The notes below the pieces were generated by a model that saw only the letters and a program-made list of their open reading frames with translations, had not been told where the DNA came from and did not search any database. Shown here one piece after another: positions 32,918 through 41,562 of a stretch of DNA of 64,000 nucleotides (the first letter of the stretch is position 1; every line of letters begins with the position of its first letter). The position numbers were made by a program, and so were the translations under genes. This stretch comes from Microbacterium oryzae (GTDB taxonomy: Bacteria; Actinomycetota; Actinomycetes; Actinomycetales; Microbacteriaceae), in the NCBI RefSeq assembly GCF_030406385.1, contig NZ_JAUEPM010000002.1:248001-312000 (forward strand), read 5' to 3'.

Positions 32918-35758
32918 ATGCCGTTCCAGCGCGATGACGCGCCCTCCCCTCCTCGCCCCGCTCGCATCGGCGTGCTGCGCGCCGAGCTGCGCGGCGACGC
33001 CGCCTGGGTGGCCACGCCGACCCCGCGGCTGACGTGGACGGTGGAGACGGACGAGCCCGGATGGCTGCAGGCGTGGGCCGAGATCCGGCGCGGAGACGAG
33101 ATCCGTCGCATCGACGGCGCCGAGAGCGTGCTCGTCGCATGGCCGTTCGCCCCCCTCGCGGAGGGTGAGGTCGCCGAGGTCGCGGTGCGAGCCGGAGCGG
33201 TCGACGGCCATGAGACGCCGTGGAGCGCGCCACTCGAGGTCGCGGCAGCGTTCACGACCGCGTGGCGCGGTCGCCTGATCGGTCTCGCCGACCCCGACGC
33301 GCCCGCCCGACCCGCGCTGCTGCGCAGGGCCTTCCGAGTGGAGCGGCCCGTGCGCCGCGCGGTGCTCCACACGACGGCCTTCGGCGCGGCGGACTGGACG
33401 GTCAACGGCGCGGCGGTGGACGACGGCGTGCTCGGGCCGGGCTGGACGAGCTACCGGCTGCGTGCGGTGCACGACACCGCGGACGTCACGCCGCTCATCG
33501 CGCCGGGGGAGAACATCCTGGCGGCGCGTCTGGCAGGAGCCTGGTACACGGAGGAGTACCACCTGCTGACGCCGCCCCGCCGAGTGTACGGCGCGCAGCC
33601 GTCCGCGGCGGCCCAGTTGCGCGTCGAATACGCCGACGGCTCCGTCGAGACGATCGCGACCGACCAGCGGTGGCGCGCGATCCCCGACCCCGAGACGCTC
33701 GCGAGCGGCATCTATGCCGGCGAGACGGCGGACGGCCGCGGTCGTCTGGACGGATGGGATCGGCCGGGATTCGACGACGTGACCTGGCCCGCCGCCGCGC
33801 TCTCATCGGATGCGCTGCCCACGCCAGAGCCGCGGATCGCACCGCCGGTCCGCCGCGTCGATACCGTGCCCGTGCGCGCCGTGCTGCCCGCACCATCCGG
33901 CGGCGTGATCCTCGATTTCGGACAGAACCTCGTCGGGCGTCTGCGCATCCGCGTGCACGGCGAGCGCGGCTCGCGGATCGTGCTGCGCCATGCGGAGGTG
34001 CTCGAGGACGGCGACCTCGCCCTGCGGCCGCTGCGGCGGGCCGCCGCCCGCGACGAGTACGTCCTCGGCGGCGGCGGCGAGGAGGTCTGGGAACCGCGCT
34101 TCACCTTCCACGGGTTCCGCTACGCCCGCATCGAGGGATGGCCAGGCCCCTTCGACGCCGACTCCGTCGAGGCGGTCGTCCTCCAGACCGACCTGCCGCG
34201 CACGGGCTGGTTCTCATCGTCCGACCCGCTGCTCGACCGGTTCCACGAGAACGTCGTGTGGACGATGCGCGGCAACGCGCTGGCCGTTCCCATGGACTGC
34301 CCGCAGCGCGACGAGCGTCTCGGATGGACCGGCGATCAGCAGCTGTTCGCCCCGACCGCGGCCTTCCTGTTCGACTGCGCGGCCTTCTACCGATCCTGGC
34401 TGCGCGACCTCGCCCTCGAGCAGGAGCGCGCCGGCGGCATCGTGCCGCTGTTCGCGCCCGACGCCGTGCCCTCGGTCTCCACGCGCGGACCGATGGCCGG
34501 ATGGGGTGACGCGATCGCGATCATCCCGCGGGTGCTCGCGGACGCGACCGGAGACCTGACGTTCCTTGACGACCTCTACCCCGCGATGCGCTCCTGGCTC
34601 GACGTCGTCATCGGGGCGCTCGACGACGACGGGCTCTGGACCGCGGGCCGGCAGCTCGGCGACTGGCTGGACCCGAACGCGCCACCGGACGCCCCGGCCC
34701 GCGGGCGGACGGACGCCGAGATCGTCGCCACGGCCTACTTCATCCGCAGCGCGCTGCTCGTCGCGCGCATCGCGCGCCGCCGAGGGCACGGCGACGAGGC
34801 CGATCGGCTCGAGCACGAGGCCGAGATCTCGCGGGCCGCGTTCCTCGAGGCCTATGTCACCCCCGCCGGTCGGATGATGTGCGACACCCAGACCGCCTAC
34901 GCGGTGGCGATCGCCTTCGACATCGTCACCGAGGAGCGGTTGCGGGCGCGCCTCGCCGACCGCCTCGCCGACGTGGTCCGCCGCGACGGATACCACATCG
35001 CGACCGGGCTCGTCGGGACGTCGGTCATCGCGCAGGCCCTCACCGAGGGCGGCCACCCCGACGCCGCGGAGCGGCTGCTGCTGCAGACCGAGAGCCCCTC
35101 ATGGCTGCATCCCGTCACCGTCGGCGCCACCACGATCTGGGAGCGCTGGGACGGTCTGCGCGAGGACGGCACCCTGAATCCGGGCGCCATGATCTCGTTC
35201 AATCACGTCGCGCTCGGATCCGTCGCGGCTTGGCTGCACGAGGACGTGGCGGGCCTCGCGCCCGCGGAGCCCGGCTACCGGCGCATCCAGGCGGCGCCCC
35301 GCGTGCTACGGGGCATCGACAGCGCCCGGGCAGAGCACCTGACGCCGTACGGGCGCGCGGTGGTGGGATGGGAGCGCCGCGGCGGCGTCGTCCACGTGAC
35401 CGCGGTCATCCCGCCCAACACGACCGGCGATGTCCGCCTGCCCGACGGCCAGCGGATGCGCGTGGGCTCCGGGTCGCACGAGTGGATCGTCGTCGATGAG
35501 CCGGACGAGCCCCGGCCTCCCATCCACCTCGACTCCTCCATGGCCGAGCTCGCCGACCACCCGGCGGCCTACCGCGCGTTCCACGCGGCGCTCGCCGCCT
35601 CCCCGAACGACTTCGTCGCGCGCGCCGTGCGCGCCAACGCGCTGTACCGGGACACGCTCCGCATCCGCGACGCGCTCACCTTCGCGGACGAGCCGACCGT
35701 CCTCGCCATCGCATCCGCACTCGCGAGTGCATCCGCACCCGCGACCATCTCCGCCTGA
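32918..35758 (+). CDS. GH78 alpha-L-rhamnosidase
   Basis: 946 residues with the bacterial GH78 layout: N-terminal beta domains (Bac_rhamnosid_N and carbohydrate-binding-like), then an (alpha/alpha)6 barrel. The general acid is Glu466 in MDCPQRDERLGWTGDQQ and the base Glu742 in TTIWERWDG. It hydrolyses terminal alpha-L-rhamnose from glycosides. No signal peptide is seen, so it should act on imported substrate in the cytoplasm. The last ~55 residues (after about 893) are an extra helical tail. The ATG at 32918 has GAGGGA seven bases upstream and is preferred over the GTG at 32912. First gene of the rightward series. Confidence 0.92.
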   Translation: MPFQRDDAPSPPRPARIGVLRAELRGDAAWVATPTPRLTWTVETDEPGWLQAWAEIRRGDEIRRIDGAESVLVAWPFAPLAEGEVAEVAVRAGAVDGHETPWSAPLEVAAAFTTAWRGRLIGLADPDAPARPALLRRAFRVERPVRRAVLHTTAFGAADWTVNGAAVDDGVLGPGWTSYRLRAVHDTADVTPLIAPGENILAARLAGAWYTEEYHLLTPPRRVYGAQPSAAAQLRVEYADGSVETIATDQRWRAIPDPETLASGIYAGETADGRGRLDGWDRPGFDDVTWPAAALSSDALPTPEPRIAPPVRRVDTVPVRAVLPAPSGGVILDFGQNLVGRLRIRVHGERGSRIVLRHAEVLEDGDLALRPLRRAAARDEYVLGGGGEEVWEPRFTFHGFRYARIEGWPGPFDADSVEAVVLQTDLPRTGWFSSSDPLLDRFHENVVWTMRGNALAVPMDCPQRDERLGWTGDQQLFAPTAAFLFDCAAFYRSWLRDLALEQERAGGIVPLFAPDAVPSVSTRGPMAGWGDAIAIIPRVLADATGDLTFLDDLYPAMRSWLDVVIGALDDDGLWTAGRQLGDWLDPNAPPDAPARGRTDAEIVATAYFIRSALLVARIARRRGHGDEADRLEHEAEISRAAFLEAYVTPAGRMMCDTQTAYAVAIAFDIVTEERLRARLADRLADVVRRDGYHIATGLVGTSVIAQALTEGGHPDAAERLLLQTESPSWLHPVTVGATTIWERWDGLREDGTLNPGAMISFNHVALGSVAAWLHEDVAGLAPAEPGYRRIQAAPRVLRGIDSARAEHLTPYGRAVVGWERRGGVVHVTAVIPPNTTGDVRLPDGQRMRVGSGSHEWIVVDEPDEPRPPIHLDSSMAELADHPAAYRAFHAALAASPNDFVARAVRANALYRDTLRIRDALTFADEPTVLAIASALASASAPATISA

Positions 35759-35787
35759 CCAGAAACCGCTGAGAGGAAGGACCGCAC

Positions 35788-36837
35788 ATGACGGTCATCG
35801 ACATCAACATCCACCACCTGCCCGAGGACCTCTTCACGAACGAGAAGACCCTCAACGGCTTCCTGAACAGCGCCCCGCGCGGCTTCGGCGAGATCGCCAC
35901 CGTCGGCACCGCGGACGACGGGAAGCAGCAGCTCATCCTGGAGAAGCCGAAGGGCTACCAGAACCTCAACTACGTCGACGGCGACTACTCCGCCGAGGCG
36001 AAACTCGCGGCCATGGACGACGCGGGCGTCGATTACGGCATCATGCGCGTGCCGGTGTGGCAGGAGTGGCTGGACCTCGAGACGTGCAGGGTCGTCAACG
36101 ACAACGCGGCCGACATCGTGAAGCGGTCGAACGGCCGGCTCTTCTCGACGGCGTGCGTTCCGCCGTGGGGCGGCAAGGAGAACATCTACGAGCTCGAGCG
36201 CTGCATCGGGGATCTCGGCGTCGTCGGCGTGCAGGTCGCCTGCCACTACGGCCAGCTCTACCTCGACGACGAGGTCTTCAAGCCCTACCTCAAGGTCCTC
36301 AACGACCTGCAGGTGCCCGTCATCGTGCATCACACGCCGCTTCCGGTCGAGTGGCGCTCGGTCATCGACTACACGAACCTGCGTCGTGAGTACGGGCGCA
36401 TCGTCGACCAGGCCACGGCGGTCGGTCGTGAGCTCTTCAGCGGCATGTTCGACGAGTTCTCGAACCTCAAGTTCATCCACACCATGTTCGGCGGCAACTG
36501 GTTCGCCAACACCGAGCTGCTCACGCCGCACGCGTCGAACAAGAAGGAATCGCTCACGCGGCTCGACCCGACCGGTGGGGAGAAGATCAAGAGCTACCTC
36601 GACAACAACATCTTCTACGACATGACCCACCCGCACTCGTGGGGCAAGCACCAGGTCGAGGCTGCGCTGAAGATCAACGGGGCGGACCACTTCATGTTCG
36701 GCTCGTCCTTCCCCGTGTTCCGCAGCTGGATGAGCCAGGGCGTGGACTTCGTGAACGACGACCTCGACATCAGCGACGACGAGCGCGAGCTGATCCTCTC
36801 CGGGAACGCCAAGCGCCTCTTCAACCTGCCGATCTGA
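35788..36837 (+). CDS. Amidohydrolase-2 family protein (ACMSD/decarboxylase-like) with altered metal site
   Basis: 349 residues of the amidohydrolase-2 TIM barrel (ACMSD, gamma-resorcylate decarboxylase, 4-oxalomesaconate hydratase relatives). Visible candidates for metal or proton-shuttle residues are Asp5, His9/His10, His181/His182 (IVHH) and His231 (IHTMFGG). Canonical members start with DxHxH or ExHxH and have Asp in FGxDYP. Here these read DINIHH and FGSSFP (Asn7, Ser307), so two ligands differ. The protein may be a metal-free or differently metallated decarboxylase or hydrolase. It is separated from GH78 by 29 bp and has SD AGAGGAAGGA. Confidence 0.82.
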   Translation: MTVIDINIHHLPEDLFTNEKTLNGFLNSAPRGFGEIATVGTADDGKQQLILEKPKGYQNLNYVDGDYSAEAKLAAMDDAGVDYGIMRVPVWQEWLDLETCRVVNDNAADIVKRSNGRLFSTACVPPWGGKENIYELERCIGDLGVVGVQVACHYGQLYLDDEVFKPYLKVLNDLQVPVIVHHTPLPVEWRSVIDYTNLRREYGRIVDQATAVGRELFSGMFDEFSNLKFIHTMFGGNWFANTELLTPHASNKKESLTRLDPTGGEKIKSYLDNNIFYDMTHPHSWGKHQVEAALKINGADHFMFGSSFPVFRSWMSQGVDFVNDDLDISDDERELILSGNAKRLFNLPI

Positions 36838-36839
36838 GC

Positions 36840-38165
36840 ATGGGCGCTGCGATGACAGATGACGACGTCGATGGCTTCTTCTCGACCGCGCGCCTGCGCG
36901 GCAGGGCGGAGGCGGTCCAGCTCGGCGACGAGAGCTATCGCGAGCACCTGCTGGACCTCGAGGACCCGAAGCTCGCCGCCTGGCGCGGCCTCGACCGAGA
37001 GGAGTTCGCGCGGCGGCGCGTCGACAACCCCTTCGTGCAGGGACTGCTCGCCGATTGGAATGCGCTCTACCGTGAGCCGTTCCGGGGCATCACGACGGAC
37101 GGCGCGGTGCGCGAGGGCCTGTACCCGCTCGCGGACGGGGGAGAGCCCGACGTCGAGATGGGGCGGGCCGTCGCCCGCCTGCTCGACGTCCTCGCACCGG
37201 AGCGGCTCGCGGCCGTCCGCTATCCGCTCGACGCACGAGAGTGGCGCGCCTGGAGCAACCCCGAGTTCGCCGTCCACCGCGTCGGGGTGCGGCTGGAGGA
37301 CCTCGACGCCGACGAGGTGACCGCGGTCCTCGCGGTGGTGGAGGCTTCGCTGAGCCCCGCGGGCTTCGCGCGCGTGCGCGAGACGATGGCGCTGAACGGC
37401 TACCTCGGCGAGCTCGTCGACCTGCCGCAGGTCATGAACGAGCGCAGCTACTCCTTCGCGCTGTTCGGCGAACCGGGAACAGGCGAGCCCTGGGGATGGC
37501 AGCTGTTCGGCCACCACCTCGCGCTCAACGTCGTCGAGGTGGCGGGACGTCACGTCATCGCGCCCGTGTTCATCGGCGCGGAGCCCGCGCTCTCGGACGA
37601 CGCTCGCGCTCCCCTCTTCGCGGAGCGCGAGCGACTCGCGCTCGAACTCGCTGCCTCCTTGACGCCCGCGCAGCGCCGGGCGGCCGTCGTGTACGGATCC
37701 GTGCTCGATCCGGACATGCCGGAGGGGCGCGTGCATCCCGCCGACGAGCGCCACGTCGCGGGCGCCTTCCGGGACAACCGCGTCGTCCCGTACGAGGGCG
37801 TCGTCGCCGGCGACCTCGACGACGCCCAGCGGGACCTGCTCCGGCGGATCGTGGCCGATGCGCACCTGCTTCTCAAGGACGGGCAGCGCGCGGCCACGCT
37901 CGCCGAGTTCGATGCGCACCTGGATGAGACGCACCTCGCCTGGTACGGGGCCACCGACGGCAGCCAGCCGATCTACTTCCGCGTGCACAGCCCGGTGCTG
38001 ATCGCCGAGCTCGACGACCACGCGGGCGTCTGGCTGGCCAACCGCCTGCCCGCGCGCTTCCACGTGCACACGACCCTGCGCCATCCGAACGGCAACGACT
38101 ACGGCAGGGCATGGATCCGGCAGTGGCGAGAGCGCACCGGCTCGCCGTCCGAGAACGACTTCTGA
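36840..38165 (+). CDS. DUF3500 family protein
   Basis: 441 residues (437 if the second ATG at 36852 is used). It matches DUF3500, recognised by MNERSYSFALFGEPG, WGWQLFGHHLALNVVE, a YGSVL element and the C-terminal FHVHTTLRHPNGNDYGRAWI. Many His, Asp and Glu residues lie in these motifs (for example H...H in GHHLAL and H in HVHTT), as for a metal or cofactor site, but no activity is established for the family. Starting two bases after the amidohydrolase stop and lying before the dioxygenase gene, it probably has a job in the ring-breakdown pathway. Confidence 0.8.
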   Translation: MGAAMTDDDVDGFFSTARLRGRAEAVQLGDESYREHLLDLEDPKLAAWRGLDREEFARRRVDNPFVQGLLADWNALYREPFRGITTDGAVREGLYPLADGGEPDVEMGRAVARLLDVLAPERLAAVRYPLDAREWRAWSNPEFAVHRVGVRLEDLDADEVTAVLAVVEASLSPAGFARVRETMALNGYLGELVDLPQVMNERSYSFALFGEPGTGEPWGWQLFGHHLALNVVEVAGRHVIAPVFIGAEPALSDDARAPLFAERERLALELAASLTPAQRRAAVVYGSVLDPDMPEGRVHPADERHVAGAFRDNRVVPYEGVVAGDLDDAQRDLLRRIVADAHLLLKDGQRAATLAEFDAHLDETHLAWYGATDGSQPIYFRVHSPVLIAELDDHAGVWLANRLPARFHVHTTLRHPNGNDYGRAWIRQWRERTGSPSENDF

Positions 38166-38175
38166 AGGAGAGCCG

Positions 38176-39171
38176 ATGCTTCCCGTCACCAATCCCCACC
38201 CCGCGTTCGCCCTCACCAGGGCCAGTCACGTCTCGATCGCCGTGACCGACCTCGAGCGCAGCCGGGACTTCTACCGCGACGTGATCGGCCTCGTCGTCAC
38301 GGAGGAGACCGACGACGCCGTCTACCTCCGCGGGCTCGAGGAGGCCGCGCATCACAGTCTCGTGCTCGAGCGCGCCGACGAGGCGAAGGCGCTGCACGTC
38401 GGCCTGCGGGTGCGCACCGACGACGACATCGTCGCGGCCGAGCGCTTCTTCCGAGAGAACGACATCGAGCACCGCCGCGTCGAGCGTGCCCACCAGGGCC
38501 CCACGATCCAGTTCCGCGACGCGGTCGGCACGCACATCGAGCTCACGTCGTCGATGGACGTCGTGCCGCGCATGATGCAGCGCTACGACACCTTCGTCGC
38601 GGGTGCCCCGCAGCGCATCGACCACTACCAGTGCGTCACGCACGACGTGCAGAAGGCGACCGACTTCTGGACGGGGCTCGGCATGCGGATGTCGGAGTAC
38701 ACCGCGAAGGACGGCACTGACGAGCTCTGGGGCACGTGGATGGAGATCAAGGGGAACACGCACGACCTCGTGTTCACGAACGGGCGCGGGCCGCGCCTGC
38801 ACCACTTCGCGTTCGCCGTCCCCGACGGCTCGTCGCTCATCCACGCGGCCGACGTCGCCGGCGCCCTCGGCTTCGGCGACGAGATCGACCGCGGGCCGGG
38901 GCGCCACGGCATCAGCAACGCGCTGTTCCTCTACCTGCGCGACCCCGATCAGCATCGCGTGGAGCTCTTCAACACCCACTACCAGTTCATCGATCTGGAG
39001 ACCCCGCCCATCCGATGGGATGTGACCGACCCGCGTCGCGCGCAGCTGTGGGGGATGCCCGCCTCGAACCGATGGTTCTTCGAGGCGAGCGAGTTCCCCG
39101 ACGAGCCTGTCGAGGAGCCCCTGCTGCAGGCGACGCCGCAGACGCTCGAGCAGTACCTGGGGGTGCACTGA
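38176..39171 (+). CDS. Extradiol ring-cleavage dioxygenase (homoprotocatechuate 2,3-dioxygenase-like)
   Basis: 331 residues, two vicinal-oxygen-chelate repeats. The Fe/Mn ligands of HPCD-like enzymes are apparent: His150 (RIDHYQ), His209/His210 (LHHFAF) and Glu263 (HRVELFNTHY), with a second-sphere His near 196. It should cut a catechol next to the two hydroxyls to a yellow semialdehyde. Substrate scope in this family includes 3,4-dihydroxyphenylacetate and other catechols with side chains. It overlaps the RraA gene by one base (TGATG). Confidence 0.9.
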   Translation: MLPVTNPHPAFALTRASHVSIAVTDLERSRDFYRDVIGLVVTEETDDAVYLRGLEEAAHHSLVLERADEAKALHVGLRVRTDDDIVAAERFFRENDIEHRRVERAHQGPTIQFRDAVGTHIELTSSMDVVPRMMQRYDTFVAGAPQRIDHYQCVTHDVQKATDFWTGLGMRMSEYTAKDGTDELWGTWMEIKGNTHDLVFTNGRGPRLHHFAFAVPDGSSLIHAADVAGALGFGDEIDRGPGRHGISNALFLYLRDPDQHRVELFNTHYQFIDLETPPIRWDVTDPRRAQLWGMPASNRWFFEASEFPDEPVEEPLLQATPQTLEQYLGVH

Positions 39172-39863
39172 TGGAGCTGATCGAGAAGCTGCGCGCGGCG
39201 CCCGTCGCCGGCCTGTCCGCGCAGCTGCGGCGGCGCGGGCTCCACCGGGTGTTCATCGACGGCGTCGCTCCGCTCACTCCCGGCTCCTCCCTGATCGGGC
39301 GCGCGCGCACGCTGCGCTTCATCCCGCTGCGGGAGGACCTCTTCGCGCGGCACGGCGGCGGTCACAACGCACAGAAGCGCCTCTTCGACTCCGTCGGACC
39401 GGGCGAGGTGATCGTCATCGAGGCGCGTGGCTTCCCGCACGCCGGGACGCTGGGGGACATCCTCGCGCTGCGCGCCCAGGTCGCCGGCGCCGCCGGCGTG
39501 GTGACGGATGGCGCGGTGCGCGACGCGCGCGCGGTCGCCGGCATCGGCGTCCCGGTGTTCGCGCAGGGAGCGCATCCCGCCGTGCTCGGGCGCGAGCACG
39601 TGCCCTGGGAGCACGACGTCGCGATCGCCTGCGGCGGCGCCGCCGTCGAACCGGGGGACTGGGTCGTCGGCGACGACGACGGCGTCATCGTCATCCCGCC
39701 GGACCTGGCCGAGGAGGTCGCCGACGCCACCATCGCCCAGGAGCAGGAGGATGCCTGGATCGCGGAGCGCGTGGCGGAAGGCCATCCCCTCGACGGCCTG
39801 TTCCCGATGAGCGCCGAGTGGCGGAGGCGGTTCGACGAGAGGGACGCCGGTGCTGACGCCTGA
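39171..39863 (+). CDS. RraA-like aldolase/decarboxylase
   Basis: 230 residues of the RraA/HMG-aldolase fold: GTLGDILALRAQVAGAAGVV with TDGAVRDARAVAGIGVPVFA carries the GxxxxD and DG.(V/I)RD motif that binds Mg and pyruvate enolate. True RraA regulates RNase E, but relatives with these residues are 4-hydroxy-4-methyl-2-oxoglutarate aldolase or oxaloacetate decarboxylase. In this operon a role in 4-hydroxy-2-oxo-acid or oxaloacetate cleavage is likely. Start by TGATG coupling to the dioxygenase. Confidence 0.85.
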   Translation: MELIEKLRAAPVAGLSAQLRRRGLHRVFIDGVAPLTPGSSLIGRARTLRFIPLREDLFARHGGGHNAQKRLFDSVGPGEVIVIEARGFPHAGTLGDILALRAQVAGAAGVVTDGAVRDARAVAGIGVPVFAQGAHPAVLGREHVPWEHDVAIACGGAAVEPGDWVVGDDDGVIVIPPDLAEEVADATIAQEQEDAWIAERVAEGHPLDGLFPMSAEWRRRFDERDAGADA

Positions 39864-40635
39864 GGTGCTCACCGGGATCGCCGACGAGCTCGCCCGGGCG
39901 GAGAGCGCGCGCACGACGGTGCCCCTGCTCACGGCGCGGCACGACGGGATGACGGTCGACGACGCCTATGCCGTCCAGCGGGTGTGGCGTGACCGGGGCC
40001 TCGCCGTGGGCCGGCGGATCGCCGGGCGCAAGATCGGGCTCACGAGCCGCGCCATGCAGCAGGCGACGGGCATCACAGAGCCCGACTACGGGGTGATCTT
40101 CGATGACGTCGTGTTCGAGAGCGGGACGGCGATCGAGCACGGGCGGTTCTCCAACGTGCGGATCGAGGTCGAGCTCGCCTTCGTGCTGGCGCGACCCCTG
40201 GCCGGCCCGCACACGACCGTCTTCGACGTGCTCGACGCGACGGCCTACGTGGCGCCGGCGCTCGAGATCCTCTCCAGCCGCATCGAACTGCCCGGGCGCA
40301 CGATCGTCGACACCATCAGCGACAACGCGGCGCTCGGCGGCATCGTGCACGGCGGGACGCCGACGGCGCCGTCGGCGATCGACCTGCGGTGGGTTGGCGC
40401 CCTGCTCCACCGCAACGAGGTGATCGAGGAGTCGGGTGTCGCCGGGGCGGTCCTCGGCCATCCCGCGAACGGGGTCGCGTGGCTCGCGAACAAGCTCGCC
40501 GCGCACGGTGACCGGCTCGAGGCGGGGGAGATCATCCTCTCCGGCTCGTTCACGCGTCCGATGCGCGTGGAGCGCGGCGATACCGTGCACGCGGACTTCG
40601 GCGCGCTGGGGGCGGTGTCGTGCCGCTTCGTCTAG
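39850..40635 (+). CDS. 2-oxo-hept-4-ene-1,7-dioate hydratase-like (HpaH/MhpD family)
   Basis: 261 residues of the HpaH/MhpD/FAH-like hydratase family: GRKIGLTSRAMQQATGITEP, DYGVIFDDVV, acidic metal ligands in RIEVELAFVLARPL, then EILSSRIELPGRTIVDTISD and GSFTRPMRVERGDTVHADFG. It should add water to a 2-oxo-alkenoate from ring cleavage, making 4-hydroxy-2-oxo acid for the aldolase that follows. The start is a GTG that overlaps the RraA gene by 14 bases, and its own stop overlaps the HpaI-like gene. Confidence 0.88.
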   Translation: MLTPEVLTGIADELARAESARTTVPLLTARHDGMTVDDAYAVQRVWRDRGLAVGRRIAGRKIGLTSRAMQQATGITEPDYGVIFDDVVFESGTAIEHGRFSNVRIEVELAFVLARPLAGPHTTVFDVLDATAYVAPALEILSSRIELPGRTIVDTISDNAALGGIVHGGTPTAPSAIDLRWVGALLHRNEVIEESGVAGAVLGHPANGVAWLANKLAAHGDRLEAGEIILSGSFTRPMRVERGDTVHADFGALGAVSCRFV

Positions 40636-41420
40636 CTCCCACTCTGCGCACGCGGCTGGCCGACGCGACGCGGCCGCTGGCGGGGATGTGGGTGTGCTCT
40701 GGCTCGCCGCTCGTCGCCGAGATCTGCGCCGGAGGCGACGTCGACTGGCTGCTCATCGACATGGAGCACGCGCCGAACGGCCTCCCGTCGGTGCTCGCGC
40801 AGCTGCAGGCCGTGGCCGCGTATCCGGCGACGCCCGTCGTCCGCGTCGCATCGGCCGATCCCGTCCTCATCAAACAGGTGCTGGACGTCGGCGCCCAGAA
40901 CCTGCTGGTGCCGATGGTGGGCTCCGCCGCCGAGGCGCGCGAGGTCGTCGCGGCCGTGCGCTACCCGCCGCTCGGTCGCCGAGGGGTCGGCTCGGCTCTC
41001 GCCAGGTCCGCACGGTGGAATCGCGTCGACGGCTACCTGACCGAGGCCGACGAGCACACGGCGCTGTTCGTGCAGGTGGAGACGATCGAGGCGGTCGAGG
41101 CCGCCGGGGAGATCGCCGCCGTGGACGGCGTCGACGGCGTCTTCGTCGGTCCGAGCGACCTCGCCGCGTCGATGGGCCTCATCGGCCAGCAGACGCATTC
41201 CGACGTCACAGCCGCCGTGCGGCGCGCGTTCGAGGCGGTGCTGCGGGCCGGCAAGCCCGTGGGCGTGAACGCCTTCGATCACGCCGTCGCGCAGAGCTAC
41301 GCCGGGGCCGGCGCGGCTTTCCTGCTCGTGGCCGCCGACGTGGCCGTGCTCGCCCGTGCCGCCGAGAACGTCGCGTCGGAGTGGGCCGGTGCCCCCGCGA
41401 GCTCTCGGGAGTCGTACTGA
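40620..41420 (+). CDS. 4-hydroxy-2-oxo-heptanedioate aldolase-like (HpaI family)
   Basis: 266 residues of the HpcH/HpaI class II pyruvate aldolases. Key pieces are GMWVCSGSPLVAEI, LLIDMEHAPNG, ATPVVRVASAD, Glu/Asp metal ligands in VQVETIEAVEA and DGVFVGPSDLAASMG. It cleaves a 4-hydroxy-2-oxo acid to pyruvate and an aldehyde (succinate semialdehyde in the homoprotocatechuate route). The start is a GTG overlapping the hydratase gene by 16 bases. It ends the rightward series; 142 bp without gene follow. Confidence 0.9.
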   Translation: MPLRLAPTLRTRLADATRPLAGMWVCSGSPLVAEICAGGDVDWLLIDMEHAPNGLPSVLAQLQAVAAYPATPVVRVASADPVLIKQVLDVGAQNLLVPMVGSAAEAREVVAAVRYPPLGRRGVGSALARSARWNRVDGYLTEADEHTALFVQVETIEAVEAAGEIAAVDGVDGVFVGPSDLAASMGLIGQQTHSDVTAAVRRAFEAVLRAGKPVGVNAFDHAVAQSYAGAGAAFLLVAADVAVLARAAENVASEWAGAPASSRESY

Positions 41421-41562
41421 CACGCGAGATCCTCCGGCGACACGGATTCGCTCCGTCCTCACGGACTCGTGGGGGCTTGCGCCGTCCGCCCTGTCGACCT
41501 CCGCGTAAACCAGCTCCTCCCTGAACGCAAGGGGTCCAGTCGGCTCAGGTCACCAGGGGAGA

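Noticed and set aside
41421-41562. A terminator after the aldolase gene
   Set aside because: Only short competing stems (for example ACGGA/TCCGT at 41443-41457) and no T-run.
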